Notes: generated by a model not told the origin, from the letters alone. A stretch of 64,000 nucleotides of DNA from an uncultured Chlorobiaceae bacterium (GCA_903895195.1 CAITSZ010000017.1:30332-94331), one strand, 5' to 3'; shown: positions 1-11,714, counted from the first letter of the stretch. Program-made: numbers and translations.

Positions 1-76
1 CCTATAAGCACAGTCCTCTGCAATAAAATAAATATAAAGTATGCTTAGGGTTAAAACAAATTTTTGACTGTTCTAT

Positions 77-334
77 CTAAGAATTCTTTGCAATAACGAT
101 GTTGTTTTTTGTCAGATATTCCTGCCATTCCTGCTCTTCCCTGATTGGGCAATCAAAGGATAAATCACAGAAATCACAGCGTTGCATGCCGTACATCTGT
201 TCCATCCAGCAACCTGTGGCACTTTTTTGCACTTCATTGACATGGTTGGGATTATTTTTCATTATTCTTGATGAAATCTCCATCAATTCCATAACCCCTT
301 CTCTCCGTTTCTGATTTTCCACTCCCCAACTCAT
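77..334 (-). CDS. small cysteine-rich hypothetical protein
   Basis: I do not recognise this 85-residue protein. It is polar and rich in Met, Glu and Asn, and has a cluster of four cysteines near residues 42-67 (motifs GCW, CDFCDL and DCPI) that could bind a metal. The ATG at 334 is preceded by AGGA at a good distance, which is why I prefer it to longer in-frame starts up to 652 that would run into alaS on the other strand. It is divergent from alaS with about 250 bp between them. Function unknown. Confidence 0.5.
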   Translation of the reverse strand: MSWGVENQKRREGVMELMEISSRIMKNNPNHVNEVQKSATGCWMEQMYGMQRCDFCDLSFDCPIREEQEWQEYLTKNNIVIAKNS

Positions 335-583
335 AACAGTGTTCCTGTTTTTAATGGAAAAATAGACGGGCAATCTTACCCGAACCATAACGCTCCAATA
401 TAATTCTTTTTTAAAAAGAACATACTTCCTCGCCCGCCTCGGTTGCGCCTCAATAGATAGTGTCAGGCTTGAATGAAAGGGGATAAAATTAAGTTGGCAA
501 CAAGCCTGAAAAAAGAGTAACTTTGGGGCCGTAAGAGGCACCTCTTCTGAAGGTAACGCCATGATTGAAAGCACTGAAACAAG

Positions 584-3259
584 ATGAAAATCTCTATGAA
601 ATCCCGGGAAATCAGACAATCTTTTTTGGATTATTTTGCTGAAAAAGGTCATACAATAGTTCGTTCAGCGCCGGTTATTCCGGCTGATGACCCAACCCTG
701 CTCTTTACAAATGCAGGGATGAACCAGTTTAAGGATGTTTTTTTAGATAAAGGCACAAGGCCTTATGTGAGGGCAGCAGATACACAAAAATGCATCAGGG
801 CATCGGGCAAGCATAATGATCTGGAGGATGTCGGCAGGGACACCTACCACCATACTTTTTTTGAAATGCTGGGCAACTGGTCTTTTGGTGATTACTACAA
901 AGTTGAAGCCATAACCTGGGCGTGGGAACTCCTTACGGAAGTATGGTCTTTGCCGAAAGAGCGTCTTTACGCAACAGTCTTTCGTGATGATGACGAGAGC
1001 TTTCAGATATGGCAGAAGCATACTGATATTAACCCGGAGCATATCATACGTTTCGGTGAAAAAGATAATTTCTGGGAGATGGGAGAAACAGGTCCATGCG
1101 GGCCATGTTCTGAAATTCATATCGATCTAACTGAGGATGGTTCCGGCCGGAGTCTCGTCAATGTCGGCGATTACCGTGTCATAGAACTGTGGAATCTTGT
1201 TTTCATCCAGTATAATCGCCAGAGTGACGGGCGCCTTGAGCCGCTTCCAAAGAAACATGTTGATACCGGCATGGGGTTTGAGAGGGTGGCCGCTGTTATG
1301 CAGGGTAAAGGCTCAAACTACGATACTGACGTTTTCAAGCCCCTTTTCGACCGTATCACCGAAATAACCGGTGTCGCTTATAAAGCCTCAATGGATGATC
1401 CCCTTGACATTGCCATGAGGGTTATAGCTGATCATGCACGTACCCTGACTTTTGCGCTTTCAGATGGGGCCATGCCCTCCAACGAGGGACGTGGTTACGT
1501 GCTTCGCCGCATTCTCCGTCGAGCTCTGAGATATTCAAAAAATCTTGGTTATAACGAACCGATTCTTCATCAGCTTGTCGGTACGATTGCCGAATCGATG
1601 GGCGATGTTTTTCCAGAGTTAAAGAAGCAGCAGGATACAGTCAGAAAAATCATAAAGGCAGAAGAGAATAGCTTTATTGTGACCCTTGACCGCGGGATAG
1701 AAATATTCAACGATGTCATCGAGCAAGTACGTTCAGAGAGCGGGAATACCATTAATGGCCAGGATGCCTTCAAGCTTTATGACACCTACGGTTTTCCTTT
1801 CGATCTGACCCGTCTTATGGCAGCTGATGTTGGGTTTCAGGTAGACGGTGAGGGCTTTGAGCATGCTATGCAGCAGCAGAAAACCAGGGCAAGAACCGAT
1901 CGCAAGGAAAAACAGCATGTTGATGATGATGGAACCGAGTGGCTTTGGTTCAGTGACGTGCATCGTTCCCTTTTTACCGGTTACGATCAGCTTGGAACGC
2001 CGGTCATCATCAGCGGAGTCAAGCATGTCAAAGGAAAACTGTTTGTCATGCTCGATCAGACACCATTCTATGCTGAAAGCGGTGGTCAGGTTGGAGACAG
2101 AGGCTGGATAGAGACCGCCAGTTATCGCCTGCAGGTGACTGACGCTATAAAGGATGGCGATGCCATTATCCATGTCATAAGCACTGTTTTCGACAAAATT
2201 CTCGATACCGCCATCAGCCCTGACGATCTGACTATTGATAGCCGCCAATTATCAGCTGAGGCCTCTGTGGACCGGCATGTTCGATTGGATACCGAAAGAA
2301 ATCATACTGCAACGCATCTGCTCCATGGTGCACTTCGCAGAATATTGGGACAGCATGTTCAGCAGAAAGGGTCGTTTGTCAATGCCGAAAGACTCCGTTT
2401 TGATTTCAGTCACTTTTCCAGACTCACGGATGCTGAACTGCTGGAGGTCGAAGCCGAGGTAAACGAACAGATCAGAACGTCTGAACCTGTGATCAAGCAC
2501 GCCGACGTTCCTTATGAAGAGGCGATTGCTAAGGGTGCGCTTGCATTTTTTGGTGACAAGTATGCCGACAACGTCAGAGTGGTTGAAGTTCCCGGTATTT
2601 CAGTGGAGCTGTGTGGCGGAACCCATGTTGATAATATCGGCAGGATCGGACTCTTTAAAATTATCAGTGAATCCTCTGTTGCTTCAGGTGTCCGGCGTAT
2701 TGAGGCGTTGACAGGAAAAGCTGCAGAAACGCTCTTGTGGAATGAGTATCGCGAACTGCAGCAGATTCGTCATCTCCTTAAAGCAAAAGGGGATGAGTCG
2801 CCCTCAGAGAAGGTTTCCGAATTGATGGAGGGAAAAAAAGAGCTCGAAAAGCAGCTTCAGGATGGAAAGCTTGCCTCGCTTCTCAGCACACTTGCAGCAC
2901 AACTTCACGCCTCTCCTGATATCTGCGGTTGCCGGGTCATGACAAAAGTTGTCGAAGAGGTGGATGCCGATACACTCCGACAGGCCGCTCTTGCCCTGCG
3001 CGACCTCCTGCCTTTTTCCGCAGTCCTGCTCTGCAGTGTTGAAGATGGAAAAGTATCGCTTGTCAGCTTTGCTTCCGACAAGGCCGTCAAGGAACTCGGT
3101 CTCGATGCCGGAAAACTTATTCGCGAGGCGGCTCAAAGCGTTCAGGGTGGCGGCGGAGGCAAGCCCGAGTTTGCAACTGCCGGTGGCAAGAACCCCGCAG
3201 GAATCCTCGGAGCTCTGGAAGCCTATGCCGTCTCGGTCAAGAGTGCGTTGCAGGGATGA
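584..3259 (+). CDS. alaS: alanyl-tRNA synthetase
   Basis: Cytoplasmic class II aminoacyl-tRNA synthetase that charges tRNA-Ala. At 891 residues the length is normal for the family. The N-terminal catalytic region includes [12 protein letters not shown] and the run from [20 protein letters not shown] to [15 protein letters not shown]. The editing domain carries HTATH near residue 575 and CGGTH near residue 676, the zinc-binding and mischarged-Ala-tRNA clearing residues. The C-terminus (about 740-891) matches a DHHA1-type domain and has the glycine run GGGGGK. Family members usually begin at MKSREIRQ, so the second Met at 596 may be the real start. Neither start has a strong ribosome site. Confidence 0.98.
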   Translation: MKISMKSREIRQSFLDYFAEKGHTIVRSAPVIPADDPTLLFTNAGMNQFKDVFLDKGTRPYVRAADTQKCIRASGKHNDLEDVGRDTYHHTFFEMLGNWSFGDYYKVEAITWAWELLTEVWSLPKERLYATVFRDDDESFQIWQKHTDINPEHIIRFGEKDNFWEMGETGPCGPCSEIHIDLTEDGSGRSLVNVGDYRVIELWNLVFIQYNRQSDGRLEPLPKKHVDTGMGFERVAAVMQGKGSNYDTDVFKPLFDRITEITGVAYKASMDDPLDIAMRVIADHARTLTFALSDGAMPSNEGRGYVLRRILRRALRYSKNLGYNEPILHQLVGTIAESMGDVFPELKKQQDTVRKIIKAEENSFIVTLDRGIEIFNDVIEQVRSESGNTINGQDAFKLYDTYGFPFDLTRLMAADVGFQVDGEGFEHAMQQQKTRARTDRKEKQHVDDDGTEWLWFSDVHRSLFTGYDQLGTPVIISGVKHVKGKLFVMLDQTPFYAESGGQVGDRGWIETASYRLQVTDAIKDGDAIIHVISTVFDKILDTAISPDDLTIDSRQLSAEASVDRHVRLDTERNHTATHLLHGALRRILGQHVQQKGSFVNAERLRFDFSHFSRLTDAELLEVEAEVNEQIRTSEPVIKHADVPYEEAIAKGALAFFGDKYADNVRVVEVPGISVELCGGTHVDNIGRIGLFKIISESSVASGVRRIEALTGKAAETLLWNEYRELQQIRHLLKAKGDESPSEKVSELMEGKKELEKQLQDGKLASLLSTLAAQLHASPDICGCRVMTKVVEEVDADTLRQAALALRDLLPFSAVLLCSVEDGKVSLVSFASDKAVKELGLDAGKLIREAAQSVQGGGGGKPEFATAGGKNPAGILGALEAYAVSVKSALQG

Positions 3260-3453
3260 ACCAACACAATAATTGAAAGTTTATGCTGGTTCTTGACTGC
3301 TTTTTCGGGCGATGCTCAAAACCCTCATGCCAGAGTTGCGCTATTCAGCTTGTCCGTTCACTGCGGCTGGCGCTCAAGTCGCGTGCAATGCAGAAAAAAG
3401 AAAAGTCCTGTGCCGGAACTGTCGGTTCGTGGGATAAGCCGGAGACGGTTACG

Positions 3454-3777
3454 ATGCCCGACCGGGTGACGCTACAGAAAGAGGATGCAACGAAAAAACG
3501 GAAGCGGCTGCTCGCTCCAAGGGAGGCGATTGCGTGGTATCCGACCATCAAGCCGGAGCTTTGCAACGGTTGCGGTGACTGCAAGGTTCTCTGCAAACCG
3601 GGAGTTTTCGGGTTGGGCGAGCCGGATCCCACAGGGATACACCGTCCGAAACTCATTGTCGAGCATCCTTACAAGTGCCTCGTGCTCTGTACCCGATGCG
3701 TACCTGTCTGTACCTCCGGAGCCATTGTCCTCCCTCAAAAAGAGGAATTCGAGCACTTTGTTGAGTATCTTGACTGA
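3454..3777 (+). CDS. ferredoxin-like 2[4Fe-4S] protein, first paralogue
   Basis: Predicted small electron carrier of 107 residues with two iron-sulfur clusters. The first motif is [14 protein letters not shown] (C-x2-C-x2-C-x3-C-x-P). The second, [12 protein letters not shown], has an unusual C-x3-C-x2-C-x3-C spacing and Thr instead of Pro after its last Cys. The ATG at 3454 follows GGAG at 9 nt and gives an N-terminus of the same length as the next gene. The frame stays open back to 3283, so a longer form is possible. It is followed after 53 bp by a close paralogue, so the pair looks like a tandem duplication. The redox partner is unknown. Confidence 0.8.
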   Translation: MPDRVTLQKEDATKKRKRLLAPREAIAWYPTIKPELCNGCGDCKVLCKPGVFGLGEPDPTGIHRPKLIVEHPYKCLVLCTRCVPVCTSGAIVLPQKEEFEHFVEYLD

Positions 3778-3830
3778 TAGAATCCCCGCCGCATAGGAGC
3801 CGAAATAACAAACAACATAACGGAGAGATC

Positions 3831-4133
3831 ATGACCGGTTCCGCCTTACCCGTGAAGAAAAAACGAAGGCTTCTTCTGCCTCGAGAAGAGATCGCCTGGT
3901 TTCCGGAACTTGACTCTACTCTCTGTAATGGCTGCGGTGACTGTGAGGATTTGTGCAAACCGGGAGTGTTTGCTCTTGGTGAGCCCGAAGGAGTCAAACG
4001 GGCAAAAATGACTGTTGCCAACCCCTATAGCTGTATTGTGCAGTGCACCCGATGTGAACCAGTCTGCCCAACAGGCGCAATCAGCTTACCTCTCCAGAAA
4101 GATTTTGAGCATCTTGTAGAGTATGTTGACTGA
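3831..4133 (+). CDS. ferredoxin-like 2[4Fe-4S] protein, second paralogue
   Basis: A 100-residue paralogue of the preceding gene. It shares the Lys/Arg-rich start, the [10 protein letters not shown] segment, the first cluster motif [14 protein letters not shown], and the second cluster [15 protein letters not shown], here with the canonical Pro after the last Cys. Both proteins end in EHxVEYxD. GGAGAG lies just before the ATG at 3831. The last 53 bp overlap, on the opposite strand, the 3' end of serB, so the two transcripts converge and overlap. A role as a soluble electron carrier is inferred from the motifs only. Confidence 0.85.
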   Translation: MTGSALPVKKKRRLLLPREEIAWFPELDSTLCNGCGDCEDLCKPGVFALGEPEGVKRAKMTVANPYSCIVQCTRCEPVCPTGAISLPLQKDFEHLVEYVD

Positions 4134-5352
4134 CCGAGAGGTCGTCGCGGTCTCGGAATCCCATCAGATAAAGAATTGCATCAAGCCCAAGGGTTGATAT
4201 GGCCTGCTTTGCGCTCTCCCTGACAATCGGTTTTGCCCTGAAGGCGATACCGAGTCCCGCTTTTCCAAGCATTGGCAGATCATTGGCACCATCACCGACA
4301 GCAATGGTTTGTTCCAGCCGGATATTCTCCTTTTTTGCAATTATTTCCAGCAGTTCAGCTTTTCTTTTGCCATCGACTATCTGCCCGAGTACCTTGCCTG
4401 TCAGCCGGCCCTCCTGGATTTCCAGTGTGTTGGCATAGACGTAATCAATATTCAGCTTTTTCTGCAGGTAGTGGCCGAAATAGGAGAATCCACCTGAAAT
4501 GACTGCGGTTTTAAAGCCAAGGTTATGCAGGTTATGGAAAAGCGTTTCCGCCCCTTCAGTAAGCTGCAGCCTTTTGGCTATGGTTTCAAGTATATGTTCG
4601 TCAAGCCCCTCAAGCAGGGAGACCCTTTTCAGAAGACTCTCGGCAAAATCAATCTCCCCCCGCATGGCTTGCTCAGTAATTGCAGCTACTTCAGGGCCGA
4701 CACCGGCTTCAAGAGCAAGTTCGTCGATTACTTCTGAAGTAATGAGGGTCGAATCCATATCAAATACGACCAGTCGCCGATTGCGGCGGAATATGTTGTC
4801 TTCCTGAAAAGCTATATCGATTCCAAGGCTGTCGGTTATAGCCAGCATCTGCTCACGGAAGCCGTTTTCGTCTTGCAAGGTACCCCGTATGGAAAACTCC
4901 ACACAGGCCTTGGTGTGTCCTGTGATTTGGTCGTTTTCCAGAGGAATTCGTCCCGAGAGGCGGTTGATCGTATCAATATTGAGATTATGCGATGCAATGA
5001 GGGAAGATACCCGTTCAAGCTGTTCCGCTGTGATTCTTCTTGCAAGCAGCGAAAGCAGATATCTGTGTTTCCCCTGTTCCATCACCCACTGTTCATACTC
5101 TCTATCGGAGACAGGTGTAAAGGTGATCTGGATACCAAGTGTATGTGCACAGAAAAGCAAATCCTTCAGTATCGGCGATGAGGCGGACTCTTTTGGTACC
5201 TCTACCAGCATCCCCAGAGAAAGATGGTTATGAATAACTGCCTGGCCGATATCAAGGATAGGTATCTTGTATCCAGAAAGGATAGAGGTTATTTTCGACG
5301 TCAAGCCCGGTTTGTCCGGGCCCGTAATATTGATAAGGAGAAGCTCTCTCAT
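4081..5352 (-). CDS. serB: phosphoserine phosphatase with two N-terminal ACT domains
   Basis: Last step of serine synthesis: phosphoserine to serine and phosphate. The 423 residues hold two ACT-type regulatory modules (about 4-78 and 98-182) followed by a HAD phosphatase core. The core has the nucleophile motif DMDST at 198-202, the SGGF loop near 305 and [10 protein letters not shown] near 352. Family members often have one or two ACT domains, which usually bind serine or another amino acid. The reading frame runs about 20 residues past the usual HAD end, and this tail overlaps the ferredoxin-like gene on the plus strand. It appears to be a single-gene unit. Confidence 0.96.
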   Translation of the reverse strand: MRELLLINITGPDKPGLTSKITSILSGYKIPILDIGQAVIHNHLSLGMLVEVPKESASSPILKDLLFCAHTLGIQITFTPVSDREYEQWVMEQGKHRYLLSLLARRITAEQLERVSSLIASHNLNIDTINRLSGRIPLENDQITGHTKACVEFSIRGTLQDENGFREQMLAITDSLGIDIAFQEDNIFRRNRRLVVFDMDSTLITSEVIDELALEAGVGPEVAAITEQAMRGEIDFAESLLKRVSLLEGLDEHILETIAKRLQLTEGAETLFHNLHNLGFKTAVISGGFSYFGHYLQKKLNIDYVYANTLEIQEGRLTGKVLGQIVDGKRKAELLEIIAKKENIRLEQTIAVGDGANDLPMLGKAGLGIAFRAKPIVRESAKQAISTLGLDAILYLMGFRDRDDLSVSQHTLQDAQNLSGEVS

Positions 5353-5505
5353 ATCAGAAGGAGTAATATTAAGTCTTATTTCACAGGCAGACAGCTATTT
5401 TGTTGCTGCAGCTAACCATCATCTATCAAAACAAGTTAAGGCTCAAACATAAGGTTGTTTCCAGAAAGAACCAACATCAACATCAGATCATCTGCCATCC
5501 TGATC

Positions 5506-6648
5506 TTATCGATTGTGACCTTGCCGGCTTATAACCCCCCACTTTCCAGTTGATGCATTACCAATCCTCACAGGGGCAAGGCCTTGTGAAAATTTACCAA
5601 CCAGATCAAATTGCGGATTGATGACCATTTTCCCCTGTTTATCAATAAATCCCCATTTCCCGGTTATTGAATCCCCAATTCTTACTGCCGCAAGGCCTTC
5701 TGAAAAGTCACCCGCCAGATCAAATTTCCGGTTGATCACCACTTTTCCCTGTTTGTCAATAAACCCATATTTCGCTGTGGTTCCCTGACCCATTTTAACG
5801 CAGGCAAGATCCTCTGAAAATCGGCATTTATTATCAAACTGCGGATTGATGACCATTTTTCCCTGTTTATCGATAAATCCCCATTTCCCACTGTTTCTAT
5901 CACCGAGCCGAATGACTGCCAGACCATCTTTAAAAGGCTCAGCATAGTCGAATTGCAAAGAGATAACAACATGACCCTGTTTATCAATAAATCCCCATTT
6001 TCCATATTTTTCACTTCCCATTTTCATTGGCGCAAGACCTTCTGAAAAGTCACCTACAAGATCGAATTGAGGGTTGATGACATAGACCCCTTTGTTATCA
6101 ATAAAACCCCATTTTCCCGAAATGGCGTCACCAACTCTCATGGCAGCAAGACCCTCTCTAAAGCCATGTTCAGCATCGAATTTCGGGGTGACTACGACTT
6201 TTCCTCGTTTATCAATAAATCCATATTTACCCGTAAATGCATCACCATCTCTCATCAGGGCAAGACCTTCAAAAAAGTCACCTACAAAAAAGAATTGTGG
6301 CCTGATGACCATTTTCCCATGGGTGTCAATAAATCCATATTTACCATCAGTTTCATCACCCATTTTCACTGCTGCCAATCCTTCTGAAAATTCTTGGACA
6401 TTATCAAACTTCGGTGCAATGGGCATTTTTCCCTGCAGGTCTACAAAACCTTGTTTAAAAGAAAGTGAATCTCCAATCTTAACTGCAGCAAAGCCCTCTT
6501 TAAACGCTTCAACAGCAAAAAATTGTGGGTTGATAACTATTTGGCACGTATTGTCAACTGAAATTTCGGACGACTCCCCGCTGCATCCAGACAGAATGCA
6601 AAGAGCTATACTTAGAAGAGGTGTTTTAAAGAAGCCGGATATATTCAT
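5506..6648 (-). CDS. WG-repeat lipoprotein with nine repeats
   Basis: Predicted exported lipoprotein: a hydrophobic signal segment is followed by a lipobox ending LSGC, giving a lipidated Cys near residue 20. The rest is nine successive units of about 38 residues with the pattern EGLAxVxxGD-xxGKWGFIDKQGKxVIxPQFD, the WG (KWGFID) repeat family. The repetition is also visible in the DNA with a 114-bp period. I chose the ATG at 6648 because it places the signal segment at the N-terminus; an in-frame ATG at 6678 also exists. WG repeats probably form a beta-rich surface for protein or glycan contact, but no function is established for this protein. Confidence 0.85.
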   Translation of the reverse strand: MNISGFFKTPLLSIALCILSGCSGESSEISVDNTCQIVINPQFFAVEAFKEGFAAVKIGDSLSFKQGFVDLQGKMPIAPKFDNVQEFSEGLAAVKMGDETDGKYGFIDTHGKMVIRPQFFFVGDFFEGLALMRDGDAFTGKYGFIDKRGKVVVTPKFDAEHGFREGLAAMRVGDAISGKWGFIDNKGVYVINPQFDLVGDFSEGLAPMKMGSEKYGKWGFIDKQGHVVISLQFDYAEPFKDGLAVIRLGDRNSGKWGFIDKQGKMVINPQFDNKCRFSEDLACVKMGQGTTAKYGFIDKQGKVVINRKFDLAGDFSEGLAAVRIGDSITGKWGFIDKQGKMVINPQFDLVGKFSQGLAPVRIGNASTGKWGVISRQGHNR

Positions 6649-6678
6649 TATACATGGGATTTGATCATGACAGACCAA

Positions 6679-7070
6679 AGAAAAATCCGATCAAATACTC
6701 ATCGTGGATCAACAAAAGAGCCATCGAGTCAAACATCTGGCGCTTGTTATAGAAGATTTTGTACACAACCGATTTGTAACGCGGCGGACTAATACTTATC
6801 GGCATAAGTAGTTATTAAATAATGGTATAAAAACATTTCAAGTTATTTCAGGCTATAATAACAGCTGTTTTGTGTTGTTTCAGCCTTGAAAAGAGGATGA
6901 AATATTAAAACATGCAAAATATCCATTAAATAAATGATAAGAGAGTGTAAAATTCGCTATGTCAATATTATTCATCAATAATACGCGTCCGGTTCCAATG
7001 CTTTGCCCATGCATTATTAATTCGATGACATCATGTAACAGAGTGTCTTAATGAACGGGCTTATACCACA
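6679..7070. other. AT-rich intergenic region with one small hairpin
   Basis: No convincing gene on either strand. A perfect 7-bp inverted repeat with a 4-nt loop (TACTTAT CGGC ATAAGTA) lies at 6793-6810. It has no T-run on either side, so it is more likely an operator or chance palindrome than a terminator. The region separates two divergently transcribed envelope-protein genes and presumably holds both promoters, but I cannot assign -35/-10 boxes with confidence. Confidence 0.5.
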
Positions 7071-7721
7071 GTGATTCATTTCAAATTCATGTATTTCGTG
7101 CCTGCACAGCGATTAATTTTCGGGTTGATTTTTACCATGGGACTGCTGAGTGTTCCGGCTTATGCTGCTGATCCCTCTTATATCGGTGAGAATATCCAGA
7201 GATCGTCGAATAACGACATAGAATCGAGCAATCAATCGGCACAAATCCAGCAAGGTGCCATGCAGGCTTTTTCTGGTATCACCCTGATGAGTGTTTTCAG
7301 CACGAGCTTCAAAAGTTTCAGATTTGAGGCTGAAATTGGCTATCAGCGAAACGATGCTGACAAGCTCATACTTGATTCCGGTCTATTTATGTTCAGAGGT
7401 AATTATTCGGTAACCTCATATATGGTAAATGGGTACTATAATTTTTTTCCCGGTACTGGTAGTCCTTATGTTACAGCAGGCTTTGGGCTGGCTCAGGTCA
7501 GTATCCATAACAAGGTAAATCCAACTAATACGATTTCCGAAACATATTCAGGGGCCGGGTATCAGGTGGGTATCGGTTTTGACGTTATAGCCGCAAAAAA
7601 CATATTTTTTGATGTACGCTACCGCTATTTCGGAACCTATCCTGTCAGCCTCAATAATCATAACGGCTCTTTTAAAGCGCCCGGCAACAGTGTTATGTTT
7701 GGGTTGGTCGTCGGATTATAA
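7071..7721 (+). CDS. outer-membrane beta-barrel protein (OmpA/OmpW-like porin family)
   Basis: Predicted outer-membrane protein of about 216 residues. A signal peptide (hydrophobic IFGLIFTMGLLSVPAYA, cleavage after AYA) is followed by alternating beta-strand segments with aromatic girdle residues: FRFEAEIGYQRN, SYMVNGYYNF, PYVTAGFGLAQVSI, YQVGIGFDVI, FFDVRYRYFG. It ends in the hydrophobic strand SVMFGLVVGL. This is the pattern of the small 8-stranded barrel families (OMP_b-brl). The first codon used is GTG at 7071; an ATG at 7089 is an alternative. The exact role is unknown. Confidence 0.75.
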   Translation: MIHFKFMYFVPAQRLIFGLIFTMGLLSVPAYAADPSYIGENIQRSSNNDIESSNQSAQIQQGAMQAFSGITLMSVFSTSFKSFRFEAEIGYQRNDADKLILDSGLFMFRGNYSVTSYMVNGYYNFFPGTGSPYVTAGFGLAQVSIHNKVNPTNTISETYSGAGYQVGIGFDVIAAKNIFFDVRYRYFGTYPVSLNNHNGSFKAPGNSVMFGLVVGL

Positions 7722-7819
7722 TTCGGAGGGTTGATTTTCTGTTGCGGAAAGAGGAGAATATAGCTGCTCGTATACCCCGCAGCAGAGCTACGGGGATGTA
7801 TGGAAATAGGTTGCAGGGA

Positions 7820-9361
7820 TCACTCCCACTCAATTGTGGCCGGAGGTTTGGATGATATGTCATAGGCCACTCTGTTGATGCCGCGCACTTCATTGATGAT
7901 TCGGTTTGAGACGCGGGCAAGAAAATCATGAGGCAGTTGGGCCCAGTCTGCAGTCATTCCGTCTGTCGATTCAACAGCCCTGAGTGCAAGAACATTTTCG
8001 TAGGTTCGTTTGTCGCCCATGACACCTACTGACTGCACCGGAAGCAGCACAGCAAAAGCCTGCCAAACCTGCGTGTAGAGTCCGCTGGATTTCAGTTCTT
8101 CAATGTAGATTTCATCTGCATCCCGCAGTATATCCAGCCTCTCTTTGTTGAGCGATCCGAGTACTCTGACTGCCAGGCCGGGGCCTGGAAAAGGATGGCG
8201 CATAAGGATATCCTCAGCGATACCGAGTTCACGTCCTACAGCACGGACCTCGTCCTTGAACAGCTCCCGAAGCGGCTCAATAAGCTTGAGTTTCATGCGT
8301 TTCGGCAATCCGCCCACGTTATGGTGCGATTTGATTGTTTCCGATGGCCCTTTGACACTTATGCTTTCTATAACGTCAGGATAGAGAGTGCCCTGTACCA
8401 GAAACTTTTCATTATCAATATGTTCTTCAAATATCTGGATAAAAGTTCTGCCGATAATTTTACGCTTTTTTTCAGGAGCAGCAACGTTTTTCAGGCGTTT
8501 CAGGAATAGGTCGGATGCATCGGCAAGAGTCACCTTAAGGCCGAGTGGTTTGAGGAAGGTCATTACTTTTTCAGCTTCATGCTTTCTCAAGAGGCCGTTA
8601 TCGACAAAAACGCAGTGCAGTTTTTTGCCGATTGCCCGACTTACAAGAACAGCTGCAACAGTTGAGTCTACGCCGCCACTGATACCGCAGATGACAGTTT
8701 CTTTCCCAGCCTTGCGCGCTATTTCCTCAATCTGGTGCTCGATAAAGCTTTTTGATGACCAGTCAGGTTTTATACCGGCAATAGTGATAAGAAAGTTTGA
8801 GAGAAGCTGTTTGCCGTAAAGGGTATGCTGCACTTCAGGGTGAAACTGCAAACCATAAACTTTTAGAGCCGCTTTGCTGCCGCAGCTTTCAATCGCGCAC
8901 ATTTCAGAGTTTCCACTGCTCGCTGTTACTCTGAATCCTTCGGGCATCCTGATCACCTTGTCGCCATGGCTCATCCAGACGTCGGAGTCTGGAATATCCT
9001 GAAAGAGCAGACTCTCATGTTCACCGTCATGGGCGACCATAATTTTTGCACGACCGAACTCGTGTTTTAAAGAACCTGCAACTTCTCCACCGAAATGCTT
9101 TGCTATGGCCTGCAGACCATAGCAGATACCGAGTACAGGAATGCCGAGCGCAAAGATGCCTCCATCAGGCAGAATCGCTGATTCACCGTAGACGCTTGTG
9201 GGTCCCCCGGAAAGAATGATGGCTTTCGGGTTGTGTTCCCTGATAGTTTCAGGTGAGGCATTATAGGGAAGAATCTCAGAATAAATACCGAGTTCACGGA
9301 TACGACGGGCTATCAACTGGGTGTATTGCGATCCGAAATCAAGAACTAAAACCGATTGCAT
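7820..9361 (-). CDS. guaA: GMP synthase (glutamine-hydrolysing)
   Basis: Converts XMP to GMP using ATP and glutamine in purine synthesis. The N-terminal class I glutamine amidotransferase domain has the catalytic Cys80 (GICYG) and the His174/Glu176 pair in FHPEV. The ATP-pyrophosphatase domain has the P-loop SGGVDS at 228-233. The C-terminal dimerisation domain ends in TIEWE, as in nearly all GuaA proteins. The length of 513 residues is typical. It starts 32 bp after the penicillin-binding protein gene on the same strand, so the two may be co-transcribed. Confidence 0.98.
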   Translation of the reverse strand: MQSVLVLDFGSQYTQLIARRIRELGIYSEILPYNASPETIREHNPKAIILSGGPTSVYGESAILPDGGIFALGIPVLGICYGLQAIAKHFGGEVAGSLKHEFGRAKIMVAHDGEHESLLFQDIPDSDVWMSHGDKVIRMPEGFRVTASSGNSEMCAIESCGSKAALKVYGLQFHPEVQHTLYGKQLLSNFLITIAGIKPDWSSKSFIEHQIEEIARKAGKETVICGISGGVDSTVAAVLVSRAIGKKLHCVFVDNGLLRKHEAEKVMTFLKPLGLKVTLADASDLFLKRLKNVAAPEKKRKIIGRTFIQIFEEHIDNEKFLVQGTLYPDVIESISVKGPSETIKSHHNVGGLPKRMKLKLIEPLRELFKDEVRAVGRELGIAEDILMRHPFPGPGLAVRVLGSLNKERLDILRDADEIYIEELKSSGLYTQVWQAFAVLLPVQSVGVMGDKRTYENVLALRAVESTDGMTADWAQLPHDFLARVSNRIINEVRGINRVAYDISSKPPATIEWE

Positions 9362-9393
9362 AAAAAAACTATTGTGTGTTAATGAGTGTGATA

Positions 9394-11652
9394 TCAGTAA
9401 ACTTGCTCTGTTTTTTTTCGTACTGCAGGAACGGGATTCTGCGGAATCAAGGCTCCATTGCTGTTGCCTTCCGGGATATTGTTTACGTCGGGCGATTGAC
9501 CAGGGCGGGACTGATAGTATTTAAATCCTTTAGGAGTGTAGTATTCGATATAGACGTTATTGCCCAGCAAATCGGAAGGGGTATTGGTAGGGCCGGATAT
9601 TGGAACGGCAATAACTGTTTCAGGAATATGAAAATACCTGTTTTCGAGTTTCAGTGACCGGTCACCATAGCAGCGCTTCATAAATCCTGCCCATATAGGT
9701 AGCGCAGCACGTGCACCCTGCCCATACTCCATAGAGGTAAACTTGATGCGTTCGTCATCAAATCCTGTCCATACAACAGCAACAAGCTGAGGGGTGAACC
9801 CTGCAAACCAGGCGTCTCTCATACTCTGGGTCGTCCCTGTTTTGCCTGCGGCTTCAACATCAAATCCATACCGGGCACGAACTGCTGCGCCAGTTCCTTT
9901 GGCGATCACATCCTTGAGCATCGAAACCATCACAAAGTTGGTAGTAGAGTCAATAGCAAAGCGTCGGTTGAGGGTATATTTCGATAAAAGTCGACTGTGT
10001 TTGTCCTCTACCTTCAGGATTGAGACCGGTTCATTCCATATACCGTTGTTGGCAAATGTTGAAAATGCTCCCGCAAGTTCAAGCGGTGAGACTTCTGAGG
10101 TTCCGAGGGCTATTGAGAGGTTTGATGCCAAAGGCGAAGAGATTCCCATTCGTTTGGCATAACTGATTATTTCTGATGTTGTAAGGTGTTCATAAGCAAG
10201 CCGTACAGTAACCTGGTTCAATGAGTGGGCCAATGCAGTGCGAAGTGTAGTCATGCCGCCAGATGAACCGTCAGAGTTTCTTGGCGACCAGACGGTGCCG
10301 TTACCGCTGTTAAGGGCAAGTGGCTGGTCAAGCACCTGAAAGTTTGCTGGAAAACCCTTATCGATGGCTGCAGTATAGACAAATGGCTTGAAGGTTGATC
10401 CCGGTTGACGTTTTGCCTGCCAGACGTGGTCAAACTGATACTTGTAATCATCAGGAGCAAACTTGTTGCCACCAACCCATGCCTTGACATGACCGTTGGT
10501 CGGGTCTATAGCCACAAGGGCAACCTGTATTCTGGTTTTTGCACGCAGGGTCTCATCCAGCCATACCTTGTCGGCCTTAAGTTTAGCCATTGCCTGCTGA
10601 TCCGATTGCCCCTCTTCGATGAGCCCCTTGAATCGTTCGCTCTCTCTGATAATCTGGTTTTTCAGTGGTTCAGACCATCTCCATGCACGGTCAAAAGAAG
10701 CCTGCAGTTCAGCAAGGTGTTCAGATGCTGCAAGCTGGGCATAGCTCTGCATGCGGCTGTCAAGCGTTGTCTGAATGGAGAGTCCATCGCGGTAGAGGTC
10801 AATGTTCCCCAGGTTCGATGAAGGCCTGATGGTCTGGCGGATATATTCAGTGAAGTAGGGTGCCAGGCCCTGATGGCTTACCGCTGTGTATTTCAACACC
10901 AGAGGAGTTTTCTTGCCGGTTTCAGCCTGCTTTGGTGTTATAAATTGGGCTTTTTCCATCAGCGAAAGAATAAGGTTCCTTCTTCCCACAGAACTTGAAG
11001 GATCTTTGGCCGGGTTGTAAGCAGTAGGATTTTTCAGCGTTGCAATCAGCGTTGCACTTTCAGGCAATGTAAGCCGGTAAGCCGGTTTACCGAAATAGGT
11101 ATGTGCTGCAGCCTCTATGCCGTAAGCTCCTGATCCGAAATATACAGTGTTCAGATAGAGGGCAAGGATCTCATCTTTTGTGTAGGTTTTTTCCAGTTCT
11201 ATTGCGGTAACAAACTCCTTGACTTTTCGACTGACGGTACGCTCCTGGGTAAGGTAGAGGTTTTTGGCAAGCTGCTGGGTAATGGTACTTGCTCCCTGCC
11301 AGCGGGTCCGTCCCTTAAGGATATTTTCACCCATTGCCAGTGTAAGTCTTCTCAGATCAACACCCCAGTGCTGGTAAAAAGCGACGTCTTCGGTAGCGAT
11401 TAACGCATAGCGAGTTGAAAGCGGAATGGATTTAAGAGGAATGAACGTTCGGTTTTTCAGAAAAAACTTGTGAAGGAGGACACCATCTTCCGAATAGACA
11501 AGAGAGGCAAGTTCCGGATTTGGGTTTTCAAGTTCTTCAAGGCTCGGCAGTCCCAGAAAGTTGCTCATCGCCGATAACTTCAGGCTTGTAAGAGTTATGG
11601 TAATGAAAAAGGCAACAAAGAGAAGAGTGCCTTTGGTAAATATTTTACTCAC
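9394..11652 (-). CDS. class A penicillin-binding protein (PBP1A-type)
   Basis: Bifunctional peptidoglycan synthase anchored in the inner membrane by an N-terminal segment (about 8-27), with the rest in the periplasm. The glycosyltransferase domain (about 50-230) contains the catalytic Glu in [14 protein letters not shown] (88-89), then [11 protein letters not shown] and [17 protein letters not shown]. The transpeptidase domain has the active-site motif STFK (419-422), SLN (477-479) and KTGT (604-607). A Pro/Asn-rich tail ends the 752 residues. It is followed by guaA on the same strand; the functional link is probably only positional. Confidence 0.95.
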   Translation of the reverse strand: MSKIFTKGTLLFVAFFITITLTSLKLSAMSNFLGLPSLEELENPNPELASLVYSEDGVLLHKFFLKNRTFIPLKSIPLSTRYALIATEDVAFYQHWGVDLRRLTLAMGENILKGRTRWQGASTITQQLAKNLYLTQERTVSRKVKEFVTAIELEKTYTKDEILALYLNTVYFGSGAYGIEAAAHTYFGKPAYRLTLPESATLIATLKNPTAYNPAKDPSSSVGRRNLILSLMEKAQFITPKQAETGKKTPLVLKYTAVSHQGLAPYFTEYIRQTIRPSSNLGNIDLYRDGLSIQTTLDSRMQSYAQLAASEHLAELQASFDRAWRWSEPLKNQIIRESERFKGLIEEGQSDQQAMAKLKADKVWLDETLRAKTRIQVALVAIDPTNGHVKAWVGGNKFAPDDYKYQFDHVWQAKRQPGSTFKPFVYTAAIDKGFPANFQVLDQPLALNSGNGTVWSPRNSDGSSGGMTTLRTALAHSLNQVTVRLAYEHLTTSEIISYAKRMGISSPLASNLSIALGTSEVSPLELAGAFSTFANNGIWNEPVSILKVEDKHSRLLSKYTLNRRFAIDSTTNFVMVSMLKDVIAKGTGAAVRARYGFDVEAAGKTGTTQSMRDAWFAGFTPQLVAVVWTGFDDERIKFTSMEYGQGARAALPIWAGFMKRCYGDRSLKLENRYFHIPETVIAVPISGPTNTPSDLLGNNVYIEYYTPKGFKYYQSRPGQSPDVNNIPEGNSNGALIPQNPVPAVRKKTEQVY

Positions 11653-11714
11653 AGTATCGATTGATCTTTAGTGTTGGATTCCCTGTCGCAATATGATGGT
11701 CATGAAATCAGCTG

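Noticed and set aside
1733..2248. 171-codon minus-strand frame inside alaS
   Set aside because: It lies wholly opposite the conserved alaS frame and has no family features.
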